Source: Reyranella sp. (GTDB taxonomy: Bacteria; Pseudomonadota; Alphaproteobacteria; Reyranellales; Reyranellaceae). Taken from it: a stretch of 45,724 nucleotides of DNA. The stretch lies in NCBI GenBank assembly GCA_022844015.1, contig JALHMO010000038.1, forward strand, positions 1 to 45,724. The letters are read 5' to 3'. The notes under the pieces are model-generated. The model saw only the letters and a program-made list of their open reading frames with translations. It was not told the DNA's origin and ran no database searches. Position 1 is the first letter of the stretch. Each line of letters begins with the position of its first letter. This document shows, piece after piece, positions 7,657 through 16,709 of this stretch. Position numbers and translations under genes: made by a program.

Positions 7657-9426
7657 TCAGCGAATCGAGCCTTCCATCGCTGCGGCGAAGGCGGGATGGC
7701 GCTGCGCCAGCGCTTCGGCCCGCGCGGCCAGGTCATCGCCGATCGCGGCGCTTTCCACAGGCACGCTCCGCAGCGACGCCAGGGCCGGCCCGGCGTCCCG
7801 CCAGAACTCGCGCAAGCGCGCCTCGCCGGGGCGCCGAAGAGGCGACAGCAGCGAACGGTCACACGGCCAGTCGACCAGCGCAGCCGCCGCCTCCAGCAGG
7901 GAACGGTAAGGGACCACGCCCGGCGCGCGCGTGCCGTCCTCGGCTGCAAGCACCGGCAGACCGGCCAGCAGCGCGCGCGCGCGCATCTCGGGTCGGCCTC
8001 CCCAATCCCAATAGAAAACGGCGTCCCGCCAATCCTCGGCGTGCGTCCACCCCTGCCAGAGCAGTCGCAGCCGAAGCCCCTCCGGCTCGACGAGATGGAG
8101 CCGGCTGACGAGCGAGACGATGGCGGGCGTGGGCGATCCTCCGCACAGGACGATCGGCGGCCGCTCGGCCGCGGATGCCGGCGCTTCGATCGCCAGCTCA
8201 TACTGCTCCAGCAGGGTCGCGATGGCGTGCCCCTCGTCGAGGCGATCCCGGTTGTCGGCGTTCCAGCGCCCATGGAGGGCGGCGAGCGCAGGTGCGCGAA
8301 CGTATGCCGCCATCGCACCGGCGAGCGCCACGGGATCCCGTGGCGGCACCAGGTCGCCCGAGCGTCCGGGATGGATCATCTCCGGGCAGCCACCGACATC
8401 GGTGGCGATCAGCGCCGCTCCCACCGCCGCTCCCTCCAGCAGCACCACCGGCTCGTTCTCCGACCATCGCGACGTCAGGATGACGACGTCCGACTCGGCC
8501 ATGAGGGCGTGCACGTCGGCGCGCTCGAGCCGGCCGAGACAATCGACGTCCTCGCCGAGCCTTCCGCTGGCAATCGCGGCCTCGAGCTCGCCCTGCAGCT
8601 GTCCCATGCCGGCAACCTTGAGACTCCAACGGCCGCGAAGCGCCTGATCGGCATGAAGCAACGCCGTCGCCTCGATCAGGTCGTGGATGCCCTTGTGCTC
8701 GGCGAGCGATGCCGCCAGCGCAAAGCGCACCACGCCGTCCGATGCGCTGGGCCGGTGCGCGGGCACGGGCGGCATCGCGTCCAGGTCGATGCCGCTCGAG
8801 ACTATCCTCAGTTGCTGCGGGACGATGCCTGCCTGCTCATGAGCCCGGCCGAGCGATTCGCTGGAGGCAATGAGGCAGGTAGCGCCATCGAGGGCACGCA
8901 GCAGCGTATCGCGCCGCAAGCGGACCGGAAGCACCCGGTCGGCGCCTTGGGTCGCGATGCCGGGGCAACAACCGAGGTCGCATTCGCGCGGATCCGAGCA
9001 CAACGTCCCGTCCGAGCGCAGCCGCGTCGCCCAGTGACAATGGAACCAGTGATCGTTCAGCGTGACGAAAACAGGCAAGCCGTGGCGACGCGCCGCCGCG
9101 ATCAGGTTGACGCCGAGGCCGCGCAGGTTGTGCGCATGTACCAGGTCGGGACGTTCTCGGGCGACGACCGCATCGACGAAATCCTCGATGGACGGAATCC
9201 AGAAATCCTCGCTCTGCTCCCATGTGCGGAAGGGAAAGCGATAGACGGGCAACCCGTCGACGACCTCAAGCTCCTTCTCCTCACCGGGATAGCCGGGCAT
9301 CCAGCCTGCGATCAGGGCCACATGATGACCGAGCCCGGCGAGACAGCGTGCATGCCGTCGCACGATGATCTCCGCGCCGCCGATGATCTGCGGCGGATAG
9401 ACGTTCGAGATCATCAAGATCCGCAT
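7657..9426 (-). CDS. GT4-type glycosyltransferase, GT-B fold, with extended C-terminus
   Basis: Predicted 589-residue cytoplasmic glycosyltransferase. The N-terminal domain opens MRILMISNVYPPQIIGGAE, typical of GT4, and carries HAHNLRGLG and a Cys/His-rich insert (HWFHCHW... CSDPRECDLGCC) around residues 135-165. The donor-binding half has SLAEHKGIHDLIEA, then ENEPVVLLEGAAVG with the E-x7-E type signature, then ATDVGGCPEMI. About 190 residues follow the usual end of the fold and look like a second, degenerate glycosyltransferase-like segment (IVLCGGSPTPAIVSLVSRL...). ATG 9426 is chosen over 9480 because AGGAAGG precedes it. Donor and acceptor sugars are unknown; lipopolysaccharide or exopolysaccharide work is inference. 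Confidence 0.85.
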   Translation of the reverse strand: MRILMISNVYPPQIIGGAEIIVRRHARCLAGLGHHVALIAGWMPGYPGEEKELEVVDGLPVYRFPFRTWEQSEDFWIPSIEDFVDAVVARERPDLVHAHNLRGLGVNLIAAARRHGLPVFVTLNDHWFHCHWATRLRSDGTLCSDPRECDLGCCPGIATQGADRVLPVRLRRDTLLRALDGATCLIASSESLGRAHEQAGIVPQQLRIVSSGIDLDAMPPVPAHRPSASDGVVRFALAASLAEHKGIHDLIEATALLHADQALRGRWSLKVAGMGQLQGELEAAIASGRLGEDVDCLGRLERADVHALMAESDVVILTSRWSENEPVVLLEGAAVGAALIATDVGGCPEMIHPGRSGDLVPPRDPVALAGAMAAYVRAPALAALHGRWNADNRDRLDEGHAIATLLEQYELAIEAPASAAERPPIVLCGGSPTPAIVSLVSRLHLVEPEGLRLRLLWQGWTHAEDWRDAVFYWDWGGRPEMRARALLAGLPVLAAEDGTRAPGVVPYRSLLEAAAALVDWPCDRSLLSPLRRPGEARLREFWRDAGPALASLRSVPVESAAIGDDLAARAEALAQRHPAFAAAMEGSIR

Positions 9427-9554
9427 CGCACCTTCCTGACGCGTTGGCCGGCAGAGTCGCGTGGCGCGGAAAGTTGCCACGTGTCGCCGATGAGCGTTAT
9501 CGTCCTTTTCGCGATGCGAGGAAATGCCGTCACGGCGTGCTTGGGGATGTGCAG

Positions 9555-10385
9555 ATGAACTCGGCGATCTTGCCCAGCTGGTTGGTCGCAGATTTGCGCC
9601 GCTCGCAACCTTCCGTAGCGGGCTCTACAGCGGTGGCACAAGCGTTCGTCGCAACGCTGCGCACCGCCGGCATCGCCCCGGCGGTCGACGCGAACGAATC
9701 CGCGCGCGCGACGATCCGGGTGACCGAGGTTCCCGTGACTCCCCTGGGCGCCCTCGACATGGCGGCGCTTCTGCGCGAGGTCGACCTCGCGAGCGACTAT
9801 GTCGCGGCCTTTCCGGCGGATGGCTTCGATGCGAGACAAGCGTCATCGACGGTGCAGCAAGAGGCGCATCTCGTCGCGGCCATCGTTGAGCCTCGTCCGT
9901 GCCTGGTTTATGCGCGCCCCGCGGCGATCGCGAGGAACTCGGCCAGCCTCGACACGACAGGCCTGCTGTCGCGGCTCGCGGCCGCCCAGCTGCGGGGGCG
10001 ACGCGCCGAGCTGCGTCACGAGCAGGCGCTCGACGCCGCGGCCAGCGCGTGGTCGGAGCTGCGAGCCTCCTCGGAGGAGACGCTCCGACTGAAGAGGGAC
10101 TTGAATCGCCTGACGATCGACATGCAACGGAGGGACCAGGAGGCCCGCAAGCTGGCCGACGCCGTGGCGCTTGCCGAGCGCTTGCTGCACGAACGGGGCG
10201 ACGACTATGTCAGCGTGATCCCTGCCGTCGGCCTCTTCCGCAAGAGGCGCGCGGGCGAAGCATCGTCTCCGGCGGACCGGCAACAACGACATATCGAGAC
10301 GTTGGCCGACATCGCCTCGATGCTGAGCCAGGCGCGCACCGATTGGTCGGCCAGCCTCGAGCCGGCGCCAAGGTCCGACACGTAG
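9555..10385 (+). CDS. Unknown protein with central coiled coil
   Basis: I do not recognise a family. The 276-residue product has a globular first half (residues 1-130) and a long charged helix with heptad-like Leu/Ala spacing at about 137-214, ending in LLHERGDDYVSVIPAVGLFRKRR. No signal peptide, membrane segment or catalytic motif is visible. It is divergent from the glycosyltransferase gene at 9426 with only 128 bases between starts, so a shared control region and a link to the same glycan pathway are possible. The start at 9555 fits composition better than 9444, but no strong ribosome-binding site is seen. Confidence 0.6.
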   Translation: MNSAILPSWLVADLRRSQPSVAGSTAVAQAFVATLRTAGIAPAVDANESARATIRVTEVPVTPLGALDMAALLREVDLASDYVAAFPADGFDARQASSTVQQEAHLVAAIVEPRPCLVYARPAAIARNSASLDTTGLLSRLAAAQLRGRRAELRHEQALDAAASAWSELRASSEETLRLKRDLNRLTIDMQRRDQEARKLADAVALAERLLHERGDDYVSVIPAVGLFRKRRAGEASSPADRQQRHIETLADIASMLSQARTDWSASLEPAPRSDT

Positions 10386-10465
10386 CCGTTCGCCCATTTG
10401 CGCGGGAAAGGGTTGAACGGTTCAATCAATCTTGAAGCCCGCACGAACCAGCGCAAAATGCCGGT

Positions 10466-10975
10466 ATGAAAAGCCACTACGCGACCTTCGCCCGGTACAA
10501 TCAATGGGCCAACCGGCGTCTCTACGATGCCGCCGCGCTGCTGAGCGACGCCGAGTACCGTGCCGACAGGGGTGCCTACTTCAAGTCGATGCACGGCACG
10601 CTCAATCACCTGCTGACCACCGACCGGATCTGGATGAAGAGATTTACAGGCGCAGGGGAAGCGCCCGAGCGACTCGACACGATCCTGCACGAGCGCCTGG
10701 ACGACCTTGCCGCGGCGCGCCGGGCCGAGGATCGACGGATCGTCGCCTGGATGGACGACCTCGGCGAGGAAGCGCTTGCCGGCGTCATCCGCTACCGACG
10801 CGTCTCGACACCCGAGGAGTTCGTGCAGCCGCTGATGCCCGCGCTCGACCACTGGTTCAATCACCAGACCCATCACCGCGGTCAGGCGCACATGGTCCTG
10901 ACCAGCCTCGGCAGGAGCGCCCCCGAGCTCGACCTTCTCTATTTCCAGCGGCTCGCCGACAAAGGCGAGGCCTGA
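10466..10975 (+). CDS. DinB-family four-helix metal-binding protein
   Basis: Predicted 169-residue DinB/YfiT-like protein. It opens with the usual FARYNQWANRRLYDA helix and carries the three metal-ligand histidines: His48 in TLNHLLTTDRIW, and His133 and His137 in FNHQTHHRGQAH. Members are metal-dependent enzymes, often thiol-linked transferases, or of unknown role; the reaction here cannot be named. It is convergent with the metallophosphoesterase, 11 bases away. Confidence 0.85.
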   Translation: MKSHYATFARYNQWANRRLYDAAALLSDAEYRADRGAYFKSMHGTLNHLLTTDRIWMKRFTGAGEAPERLDTILHERLDDLAAARRAEDRRIVAWMDDLGEEALAGVIRYRRVSTPEEFVQPLMPALDHWFNHQTHHRGQAHMVLTSLGRSAPELDLLYFQRLADKGEA

Positions 10976-10986
10976 GCATCGAAGCG

Positions 10987-12582
10987 CTACTGGAGAGCGC
11001 ACACCGAGCGTTCGCCGCGCCCAGCGGCCCACCGCGAATCGCAGACCGCCAGAGGCTGGTTGTCGACGCCGCGAAAGACGCCGGTCCATGACCCACCGTC
11101 ACCCGGGGTGACGACCAGCGCGCCGAAGGCGCTCAAGCCGACGACGTGGCCGTCGACGCCATCGAGGCCGGGCACGCGGATCGGCTGCCGGGGCGTCCGG
11201 GGCAGCGGCTCGGGAATGACCCGCGCGAGCTCGGTGCCGCCGGTGCCGACCGACACCTGCGGCGGTCGCCTGCCGGCGAACCCGATCGCCTGGAAGCGGT
11301 GCATGTGGCCAGAGAATACTGCCTTGACGTGGCTCGGCAGGCCATCGCGGAACACCGTGGCGATCGCCGTCTGCTGCGTCAGGTTGATGAACCCGTAGGG
11401 CGCGTCGCCAGCCGGCGAGCCCTTGATCTTCTTGACCACGCCCCAGACCGGCCGATGCGTGACCAGCCAGGTCGGGCTGGCGCTCTGCGCGAGCAGGTCG
11501 GCGACCGAGCGATAGACCGCGACATAGTGCTGGAGAGCATACAGCACGGCGTCGCCGGCATCGGAGGAGTCGATGACGATGAAGTCGAGCTCGCCGAGCC
11601 GCACCCGAAAGGGGGCATGCGGCGCGGTCGGGAAGGAGCGGCCTTCGAACGGCAGGGCGGGTGGCGGCGGCCACGCGCCGGCCTGCCAGTCCGCTGGCGT
11701 CTGCGGCGGGCAGTCCGCCTGGCGGCGGCCCGGCCCGAGCAGGGGCGACGCGGCATCGAGCAGGTAGAACCAGCCGGGTCCCGCGCGGCTGCACAGCTCG
11801 TGATTGCCGCGGCTCAGCAGCCACGGCGCCGCGACCAGCAGGCGGGTCGACGGGATGAAGAAATCATCGCGCCAGTAGGGCCATCTGTCGGGCAGCGGGC
11901 TGCCCTGCATGTTCTGGCTCCAGTAGCCCGGCCCGATCGGGTAGCGCGGCGCCTCGTCCTCGTCGTCGAGATCGCCGGTATCGAACACACCCACCCTGAG
12001 GTCGTGCGCATAGCCGGTGGCGCGCATCGGGAACACGATGAAGTGCGGCGTGCCGCGATAGTTGTAGTCGCCGACATGGACGATCAGGTCCGGCCCGTCG
12101 GTGGCGCCTTCCGACGAGATCGTGCCGAATGGCCACATCCTGTCATAGCCGTTGCCGATGCAGAGCTGCGGCCATATTCCGGCCGCCCCTTCGCATCCCG
12201 AATCGCCCAGCATCACGATGCGCCGTGGCGTGCCGAGCGAGACCGCTGGCAGATCGACGCGCCGGCTGGCGAACTGCACATTGCCCGGCCGGCCGACCGG
12301 ATAGAGCGCCTCGCACACCATGACCTCGTCGAAGTGACCACCGGCCGGCCGTCTGCGCGGGCTGAGCGTCGAGATCGAAGCACCCGCGGCATCGCGCAGC
12401 ATCGGGCAGGCCGTCCCGCCCTGCTCGACGCTGCGAACCATCGGCACTGTTCGCCCGTCGGTCCCTTCGCCGAGCAGCACGAAGGCCCACGCCACCGGCG
12501 CGACGGATTGTGCCTGCGCCGACGAGGGCGCGGACACTGAGAGCAGCAGCGTCACGAGCGTGGTGCAGAAGGCGCGAATCAT
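10987..12582 (-). CDS. Exported calcineurin-like metallophosphoesterase
   Basis: Predicted 531-residue secreted or periplasmic phosphoesterase. Residues 1-24 form a Sec signal peptide ending SAQA. The metallophosphatase motifs occur in order: GDSG, GDYNY, RGNHE, THRPVWG and SGHMHRFQ, supplying the dinuclear metal ligands. ATG 12582 is used because GGAGGAG lies six bases upstream; the reading that starts at 12597 (GTG) would begin inside that ribosome-binding site. At 531 residues it is long for the family, with an extra N-terminal domain (about 30-130) before the first motif. Substrate unknown. Confidence 0.87.
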   Translation of the reverse strand: MIRAFCTTLVTLLLSVSAPSSAQAQSVAPVAWAFVLLGEGTDGRTVPMVRSVEQGGTACPMLRDAAGASISTLSPRRRPAGGHFDEVMVCEALYPVGRPGNVQFASRRVDLPAVSLGTPRRIVMLGDSGCEGAAGIWPQLCIGNGYDRMWPFGTISSEGATDGPDLIVHVGDYNYRGTPHFIVFPMRATGYAHDLRVGVFDTGDLDDEDEAPRYPIGPGYWSQNMQGSPLPDRWPYWRDDFFIPSTRLLVAAPWLLSRGNHELCSRAGPGWFYLLDAASPLLGPGRRQADCPPQTPADWQAGAWPPPPALPFEGRSFPTAPHAPFRVRLGELDFIVIDSSDAGDAVLYALQHYVAVYRSVADLLAQSASPTWLVTHRPVWGVVKKIKGSPAGDAPYGFINLTQQTAIATVFRDGLPSHVKAVFSGHMHRFQAIGFAGRRPPQVSVGTGGTELARVIPEPLPRTPRQPIRVPGLDGVDGHVVGLSAFGALVVTPGDGGSWTGVFRGVDNQPLAVCDSRWAAGRGERSVCALQ

Positions 12583-12639
12583 TGCGAGCTCCTCCACGTA
12601 CTTCTGTCTACAGATCGGGATGGAGGTCGCTCATCGAAT

Positions 12640-12838
12640 CCTCTCCGCCCGCGCGGGGGGAGAGGAAGGGGCCCCGCGCATAGCGCGGGGGAGGAGAGGT
12701 GGGTGGATGCCACCAGCACCGAACCGAGCGCGCGCGACCTTCGCCGCGACAGTACGCCTCCCGAACAAATCAGCTCCTGGGCGGCGCCCCATGACCCACC
12801 TCGCCTAGCCTCTCCCCCCGCTACGCGGGCGGAGAGGA
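12640..12838. repeat. Large inverted repeat element, family F
   Basis: The ~310-base gap 12583-12892 is mostly this element. Outer arms are CCTCTCCGCCCGCGC... (12640-12665) and its inverted form ending GGGCGGAGAGG (12809-12837). Inside are a CCCCGCG/CGCGGGG hairpin and the inverted pair GAGGTGGGT/ACCCACCTC. No ORF in it looks real. Only one copy is in this window. Confidence 0.65.
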
Positions 12839-12892
12839 ACATGAGGTGGAGCGGTCCCCGCCGAGATCATGCCCGTTTTGGCGGAACGCGGT

Positions 12893-13960
12893 TCACGTCG
12901 CCGCTTTCTTCCGGTTGGCTTCCAGCCTCGCGTCGACCAGGGCCACGCCGGCGTCGATCACCGGATGGCTCATCCCCTTCTGCCGGGCGATGAGTTGCAC
13001 CAGCTTGTCGGCGCGCTCGATGTTGGGCAGCCCGTTGTTGAGGGCGCGCGCCGCCGAGGCGGGGCGCACCAGGCTCTGCGCCGCCTCGGCGTACTTCTCG
13101 AACGGCACGAGGTCGCTGGGGCTCGCCCCCAGCTTGACGCAGAGATCGATGACGAAATTGTAGACCGAGCGCGACGTCGCGATGTCGCTGTGCACCGCCT
13201 CCTGGGTTGTGCGCATGCCGTCGGCCGTGATGCAGCGGTAGTTGCCGGCGAGCAGCATCGCCCACTTGGCGAGCGGCACGAAGATCGAGTCGTAGACGCG
13301 CAGCTTGACCGGCAGCTCGATGCGACCCTCCGGCACCTCGAAGCGCACCGCGTCGATCTCCTTCTCGAGCGCGCGCAGCATTGCCGTCGCCTTCTCGTCC
13401 TTCAGGCGCGCCACCTTGAAGTTGGTCGGCAGGGTGACCTGCAGCACGTTGACCTTCTCGTCCGGCGGGCGGATCGCCTGCGGGTCGGGGCTGCACAGGG
13501 TCAGGGTCTCGGGATCGAAGCTGTCCCACACCCGGGGGTCGGTGTAGGCAGGCTCGAGCAGGCGGCCGTCGAGGCCGGGGATGCGTTTCACGTAGGGCAA
13601 CGGCGGCATGTTCATGATCGACATGCAGGGAACCCGCGATTTCGCCACCGCGTCGAGCAGCTCGCGCACGCCTGGCGAGCGGTACTGCGGCTCTTGCATG
13701 GCGAGGCCGATGAGATCGTAGTCGGTCGGGTTGGCGCTCGTCGTTCCCCCCGCCGTCACCTTGCCGGGAAGCTTGCGCGAATCGATCTCGACCGGATCCT
13801 TGCGGCCGCGGATCGGCATGCGCACGCGGAAGCCTTCGCCGTTGATCAGGTCGGCTTCGGCCGGCAGGCAGATCAGGTGCACGGAGTGTCCGCCGAACAG
13901 AATCTTGGACGCCAGCAGCGAGCCGTAGGACGCGCCCATGATCATGATTTTGAGAGCCAT
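12893..13960 (-). CDS. Ketopantoate reductase-like (ApbA/PanE family) protein
   Basis: Predicted 355-residue cytoplasmic protein. The N-terminus (MALKIMIMGASYGSLLASKILFGG) is a Rossmann dinucleotide-binding turn with GASYGS at 9-14 in place of GxGxxG, followed by a strand ending HLICLP. The C-terminal half is helical, as in 6-phosphogluconate dehydrogenase-like C-domains, and includes the KLR..DSIFVPLAKWAMLLAGNYRC stretch. Length exceeds true PanE (~300), so pantothenate synthesis should not be assumed; a related NAD(P)-linked 2-hydroxyacid oxidoreductase is as likely. ATG 13960 starts the homology and has GAAGG nearby. It is divergent from the amidohydrolase gene. Confidence 0.6.
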   Translation of the reverse strand: MALKIMIMGASYGSLLASKILFGGHSVHLICLPAEADLINGEGFRVRMPIRGRKDPVEIDSRKLPGKVTAGGTTSANPTDYDLIGLAMQEPQYRSPGVRELLDAVAKSRVPCMSIMNMPPLPYVKRIPGLDGRLLEPAYTDPRVWDSFDPETLTLCSPDPQAIRPPDEKVNVLQVTLPTNFKVARLKDEKATAMLRALEKEIDAVRFEVPEGRIELPVKLRVYDSIFVPLAKWAMLLAGNYRCITADGMRTTQEAVHSDIATSRSVYNFVIDLCVKLGASPSDLVPFEKYAEAAQSLVRPASAARALNNGLPNIERADKLVQLIARQKGMSHPVIDAGVALVDARLEANRKKAAT

Positions 13961-14076
13961 GCCTTCGTTTCCCCGATTATTGTGCGGGTCAGTATCGAGG
14001 ATGAACGCCGTCGCGCCTAGAGCGATATCGCACCGGGGCAGGCGGCGGTCGTGCAATGTGGGGAAGACGGAGCTGC

Positions 14077-14919
14077 ATGGTGACGATCGACGCGCAGGTG
14101 CATTGCTACGAACGCAACCATCCCGGCAGGCCGTGGGTCGAAGCACTGCCCGGTCCGCCGGAGATGACGGCCGATCAGATGGTGGCCGCCATGGACGCCG
14201 TCGGCGTCGATGGCGCACTGCTGATCTCGGTGTTCGCCATGTATCGCTGGGATGCGAGCTACGCGATCGCAGCGCATGCGGCTCATCCCGATCGGTTCGC
14301 ACTGATCAAGCCGGTCGATCCGAACGACCCGGCCGTGGCCGAGACGATCGACGCCTGGGCGGCGACCAGGGGCGCGGTCGCCGTCCGCATCATGATGCGG
14401 CCCGAAATCTCGAGCGACCCGGCCGATCCCGGCCTCGGCCGCGTGCTCGCCGCGGCGGGGCGCCATTCGTTGCCGGTCAACCTGATGTGCTGGGGACGGC
14501 TCGACCAGGCAGGCGAGCTTGCCCGTCGCCATCCCGGAACGCGCCTGGTTATCGACCATCTCGGTCTGCCGCAACCGTTCGCGCCGCCGCCGCCGGCCGA
14601 GCCTTTCGCCGCGCTGCCCTCCCTGCTGGCTCTCGCCGCGCACGACAATATCGCGGTCAAGATTTCCGGCGCCTGCACGCTCAGCCACGAACCGTTCCCG
14701 TACGCCGATCTCTGGGATCCGCTGGCTCGCATATTCGATGCCTTCGGCATCGATCGCTGCCTGTGGGGCACCGACTGGACCCGCGCCACGGCACTGCTGA
14801 CCTATCGCGACGGCGTCGAGGCCTTCCGGACGACGGATCGGCTATCGGACAGCGATCGGGCGATGCTCATGGGTGGCACCCTGCAGCGGATCTACCGGTG
14901 GACGCCGCAAAAGCGGTAG
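14077..14919 (+). CDS. Amidohydrolase-family TIM-barrel hydrolase (COG2159/COG3618-like)
   Basis: Predicted 280-residue cytoplasmic hydrolase or decarboxylase-like enzyme. The metal-site pattern begins IDAQVHCY, with Asp5 and His9 but Gln7 where the first histidine of D-x-H-x-H usually sits. It continues with VIDHLGLP (Asp160, His161) and LWGTDW near residue 230, the late barrel aspartate. The Gln variant is seen in some lactone hydrolase-like members. ATG 14077 is preferred to 14056, with a GAAGACGGAG region upstream. Substrate unknown. Confidence 0.8.
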   Translation: MVTIDAQVHCYERNHPGRPWVEALPGPPEMTADQMVAAMDAVGVDGALLISVFAMYRWDASYAIAAHAAHPDRFALIKPVDPNDPAVAETIDAWAATRGAVAVRIMMRPEISSDPADPGLGRVLAAAGRHSLPVNLMCWGRLDQAGELARRHPGTRLVIDHLGLPQPFAPPPPAEPFAALPSLLALAAHDNIAVKISGACTLSHEPFPYADLWDPLARIFDAFGIDRCLWGTDWTRATALLTYRDGVEAFRTTDRLSDSDRAMLMGGTLQRIYRWTPQKR

Positions 14920-14946
14920 GGTCTTCCTCTTTCCTGAGACTCGCTC

Positions 14947-15081
14947 TCAGCGCATGGCCACGAGTTCCAGCGCCGCCGAGCCGAAGCTGATGGCTACACC
15001 AACGCCCAGCAGAACCGCAGCACCCACGGCAATAGCCCGCATCAGTGGCCACAGGTCGGACGACCAACCGGATCGCCTCAT
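14947..15081 (-). CDS. 44-residue single-pass membrane protein
   Basis: A short ORF with a clear ribosome-binding site (GGAGGGGAAG directly before the ATG at 15081). The product begins MRRSGWSSDLWPLMR and then has one hydrophobic span of about 20 residues (AIAVGAAVLLGVGVAISF) and ends LELVAMR. Basic residues before the span predict the N-terminus inside. It fills the only gap between the amidohydrolase and the racemase-fold gene. No family recognised; it could be a non-functional chance ORF, but the start signal argues otherwise. Confidence 0.5.
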   Translation of the reverse strand: MRRSGWSSDLWPLMRAIAVGAAVLLGVGVAISFGSAALELVAMR

Positions 15082-15235
15082 CTTCCCCTCCGCGCTTCCC
15101 ATTTGGGGCCTTGGGGCCCCTCTTAGACTTGATTTGTTGCAATAATGCCACAGTAACATGCGCCCGACCACAGCCATCGCTGAGCGCCTGTGGAAAAGGC
15201 TGCTGCCCGAGAAGCCGCGGTGCCGGCACCAGGGT

Positions 15236-15910
15236 TCAGCTGATGGCGACGGGCGCGGGCTTCAGCAGCCGATTCCTGAGCATCGCCACTGCCGAGGCGG
15301 GGCTTGTCAGAACCGGGCTCGCCACCGCCTGCCGCAGGGCATCGGCAACCGGGGCCATCGAGAACTGGGCGAGCATGATCGCATCGCACCCGGCCAGCCC
15401 CTGGCCGGCCTCGACGATGCGCCGGGCATGCTCGTCGGCGCGGCCGGCGCTCAGGGCATCGAGCGCGCCCGGCACGAGATGGCTGCGCAGCTCGATCGTG
15501 GCGCCGGCCCTGGCGGCATCCGCATGGAACTCCTCCTCCATGCTGGGGATCGACGGCGCGAACGTGGCCAGCATGCCGATCCGGCGGCCGCTCGTCAGGG
15601 CCTCGGCGAACATCGCCTCGTTGGGCTTCAGCACCGGCACGGCGAGCCGCGCGGCCACCCGTTCGATCGCCGGGCCGAACGCCGAGCAGGTGAACAGGAT
15701 GGCGTCGGCGCCGAGCGACAGCGCGTAGTCGGCCAGGACATCGAAGCGGCGCTCCATCGCCGCCGTCAGTCGACCGTCTCGCGCGCGGTCCTTGCTGAGC
15801 GAATCGTCGAGGACATTGACGAGCTCGGCGGCGGGCCATGCCGCCGCGAACGCGTCGACGATCGGGCCGACTGCGGCCGATGTGGCATGGATCAGGGCAA
15901 TGCGCGGCAT
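15236..15910 (-). CDS. Asp/Glu racemase superfamily protein with a single catalytic cysteine
   Basis: Predicted 224-residue cytoplasmic protein with the tandem-lobed racemase fold. It opens PRIALIHATSAAVGPI; Cys75 in LFTCSAFGPA is the first catalytic cysteine. The partner cysteine expected near IML-xQ-FSMAP (about 179-187) is absent, replaced by Gln182/Phe183. Loss of one cysteine is known in arylmalonate decarboxylase-like relatives, so racemisation by the two-base mechanism is unlikely. ATG 15910 is chosen because family homology begins there. It is 109 bases downstream of the thioesterase gene on the same strand. Confidence 0.75.
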   Translation of the reverse strand: MPRIALIHATSAAVGPIVDAFAAAWPAAELVNVLDDSLSKDRARDGRLTAAMERRFDVLADYALSLGADAILFTCSAFGPAIERVAARLAVPVLKPNEAMFAEALTSGRRIGMLATFAPSIPSMEEEFHADAARAGATIELRSHLVPGALDALSAGRADEHARRIVEAGQGLAGCDAIMLAQFSMAPVADALRQAVASPVLTSPASAVAMLRNRLLKPAPVAIS

Positions 15911-16019
15911 GAAGCGGGACCTCGTCGGGCCGCGACGATTGCAGCGCGGCTCTCGGTTGGCAATCGCGACACAGATCTTCGCTGAGGCCAACCTCACGGC
16001 CGGATCGCGCGCCGCAGCA

Positions 16020-16502
16020 TCACGCGTCGAAGTTCAGGCAGGTGGTCGTGCCGTGCACGAGAAGACGCCCCTTGGCATCGGTGACCCTGCCTTCCGCCGT
16101 CCCGACCCTGCGGCCGCGGCTGATCACGACGCCCTCTGCCCGGATCAACCCGGTCTCGGGCGTGATCGGTCGCACGAACGAGATCTTGATCTCGAGCGTC
16201 GTCGAGCTCGTCCCCTTCGGCAAGGTCGACCGGACCGCGAGCCCCATGCAGCTGTCGAGCAGGGTCGCGGCGAGGCCGCCGTGCACGGTGCCTGCGGGAT
16301 TGAGGTGCGTGCTTTTCGGTTCCGCCGTGATGACGACCCGGCCTTCCTCGGCCTCGACGACGTCGTAGCCCAGGGTTTCGGCGATCGTGTTGAGCGGCAG
16401 CGTTCCATCGGCCAGGCCCCGGACGAACTCCAGCCCGGACATCTCCTTCTGGCGCTCGGCACTGACCGTGCCATAGGTCCGGCTGGCATGGCGGCTTGTC
16501 AT
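16020..16502 (-). CDS. PaaI-like hotdog-fold thioesterase
   Basis: Predicted 160-residue acyl-CoA thioesterase. The family motif is HLNPAGTVHGGLAATLLDSCMGLAV, with HGG and the acidic LDS(C)MG helix, followed by TLEIKISFVRPI and GRRVGTAEGRVTD strands. ATG 16502 follows GGAGAAGG with suitable spacing; the 16544 reading adds an unrelated extension. The acyl substrate is unknown. The gap 16503-16709 upstream shows nothing I can assign. Confidence 0.85.
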   Translation of the reverse strand: MTSRHASRTYGTVSAERQKEMSGLEFVRGLADGTLPLNTIAETLGYDVVEAEEGRVVITAEPKSTHLNPAGTVHGGLAATLLDSCMGLAVRSTLPKGTSSTTLEIKISFVRPITPETGLIRAEGVVISRGRRVGTAEGRVTDAKGRLLVHGTTTCLNFDA

Positions 16503-16709
16503 CGCGATCCTTCTCCCGAGTTTCCAGGGCGTCCTTGATGCCAACGACGGAGTGGCCTGTCTCGCGGTTTCCGGCCTTCAATGGTCGAAGAGCCACGCCG
16601 AGCGGCCGCATCGGCGAATGTGGACTTGACTTGCATCAAGGCCGGTCCGATCCCCAACGGTCTCACTTATCGACGTGAACTGTGCTGGCTCCGGCTTGTG
16701 GGAGGGATC

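Noticed and set aside
14017..14688. Antisense 223-residue frame over the amidohydrolase
   Set aside because: No motifs and overlaps a gene with metal-site residues.
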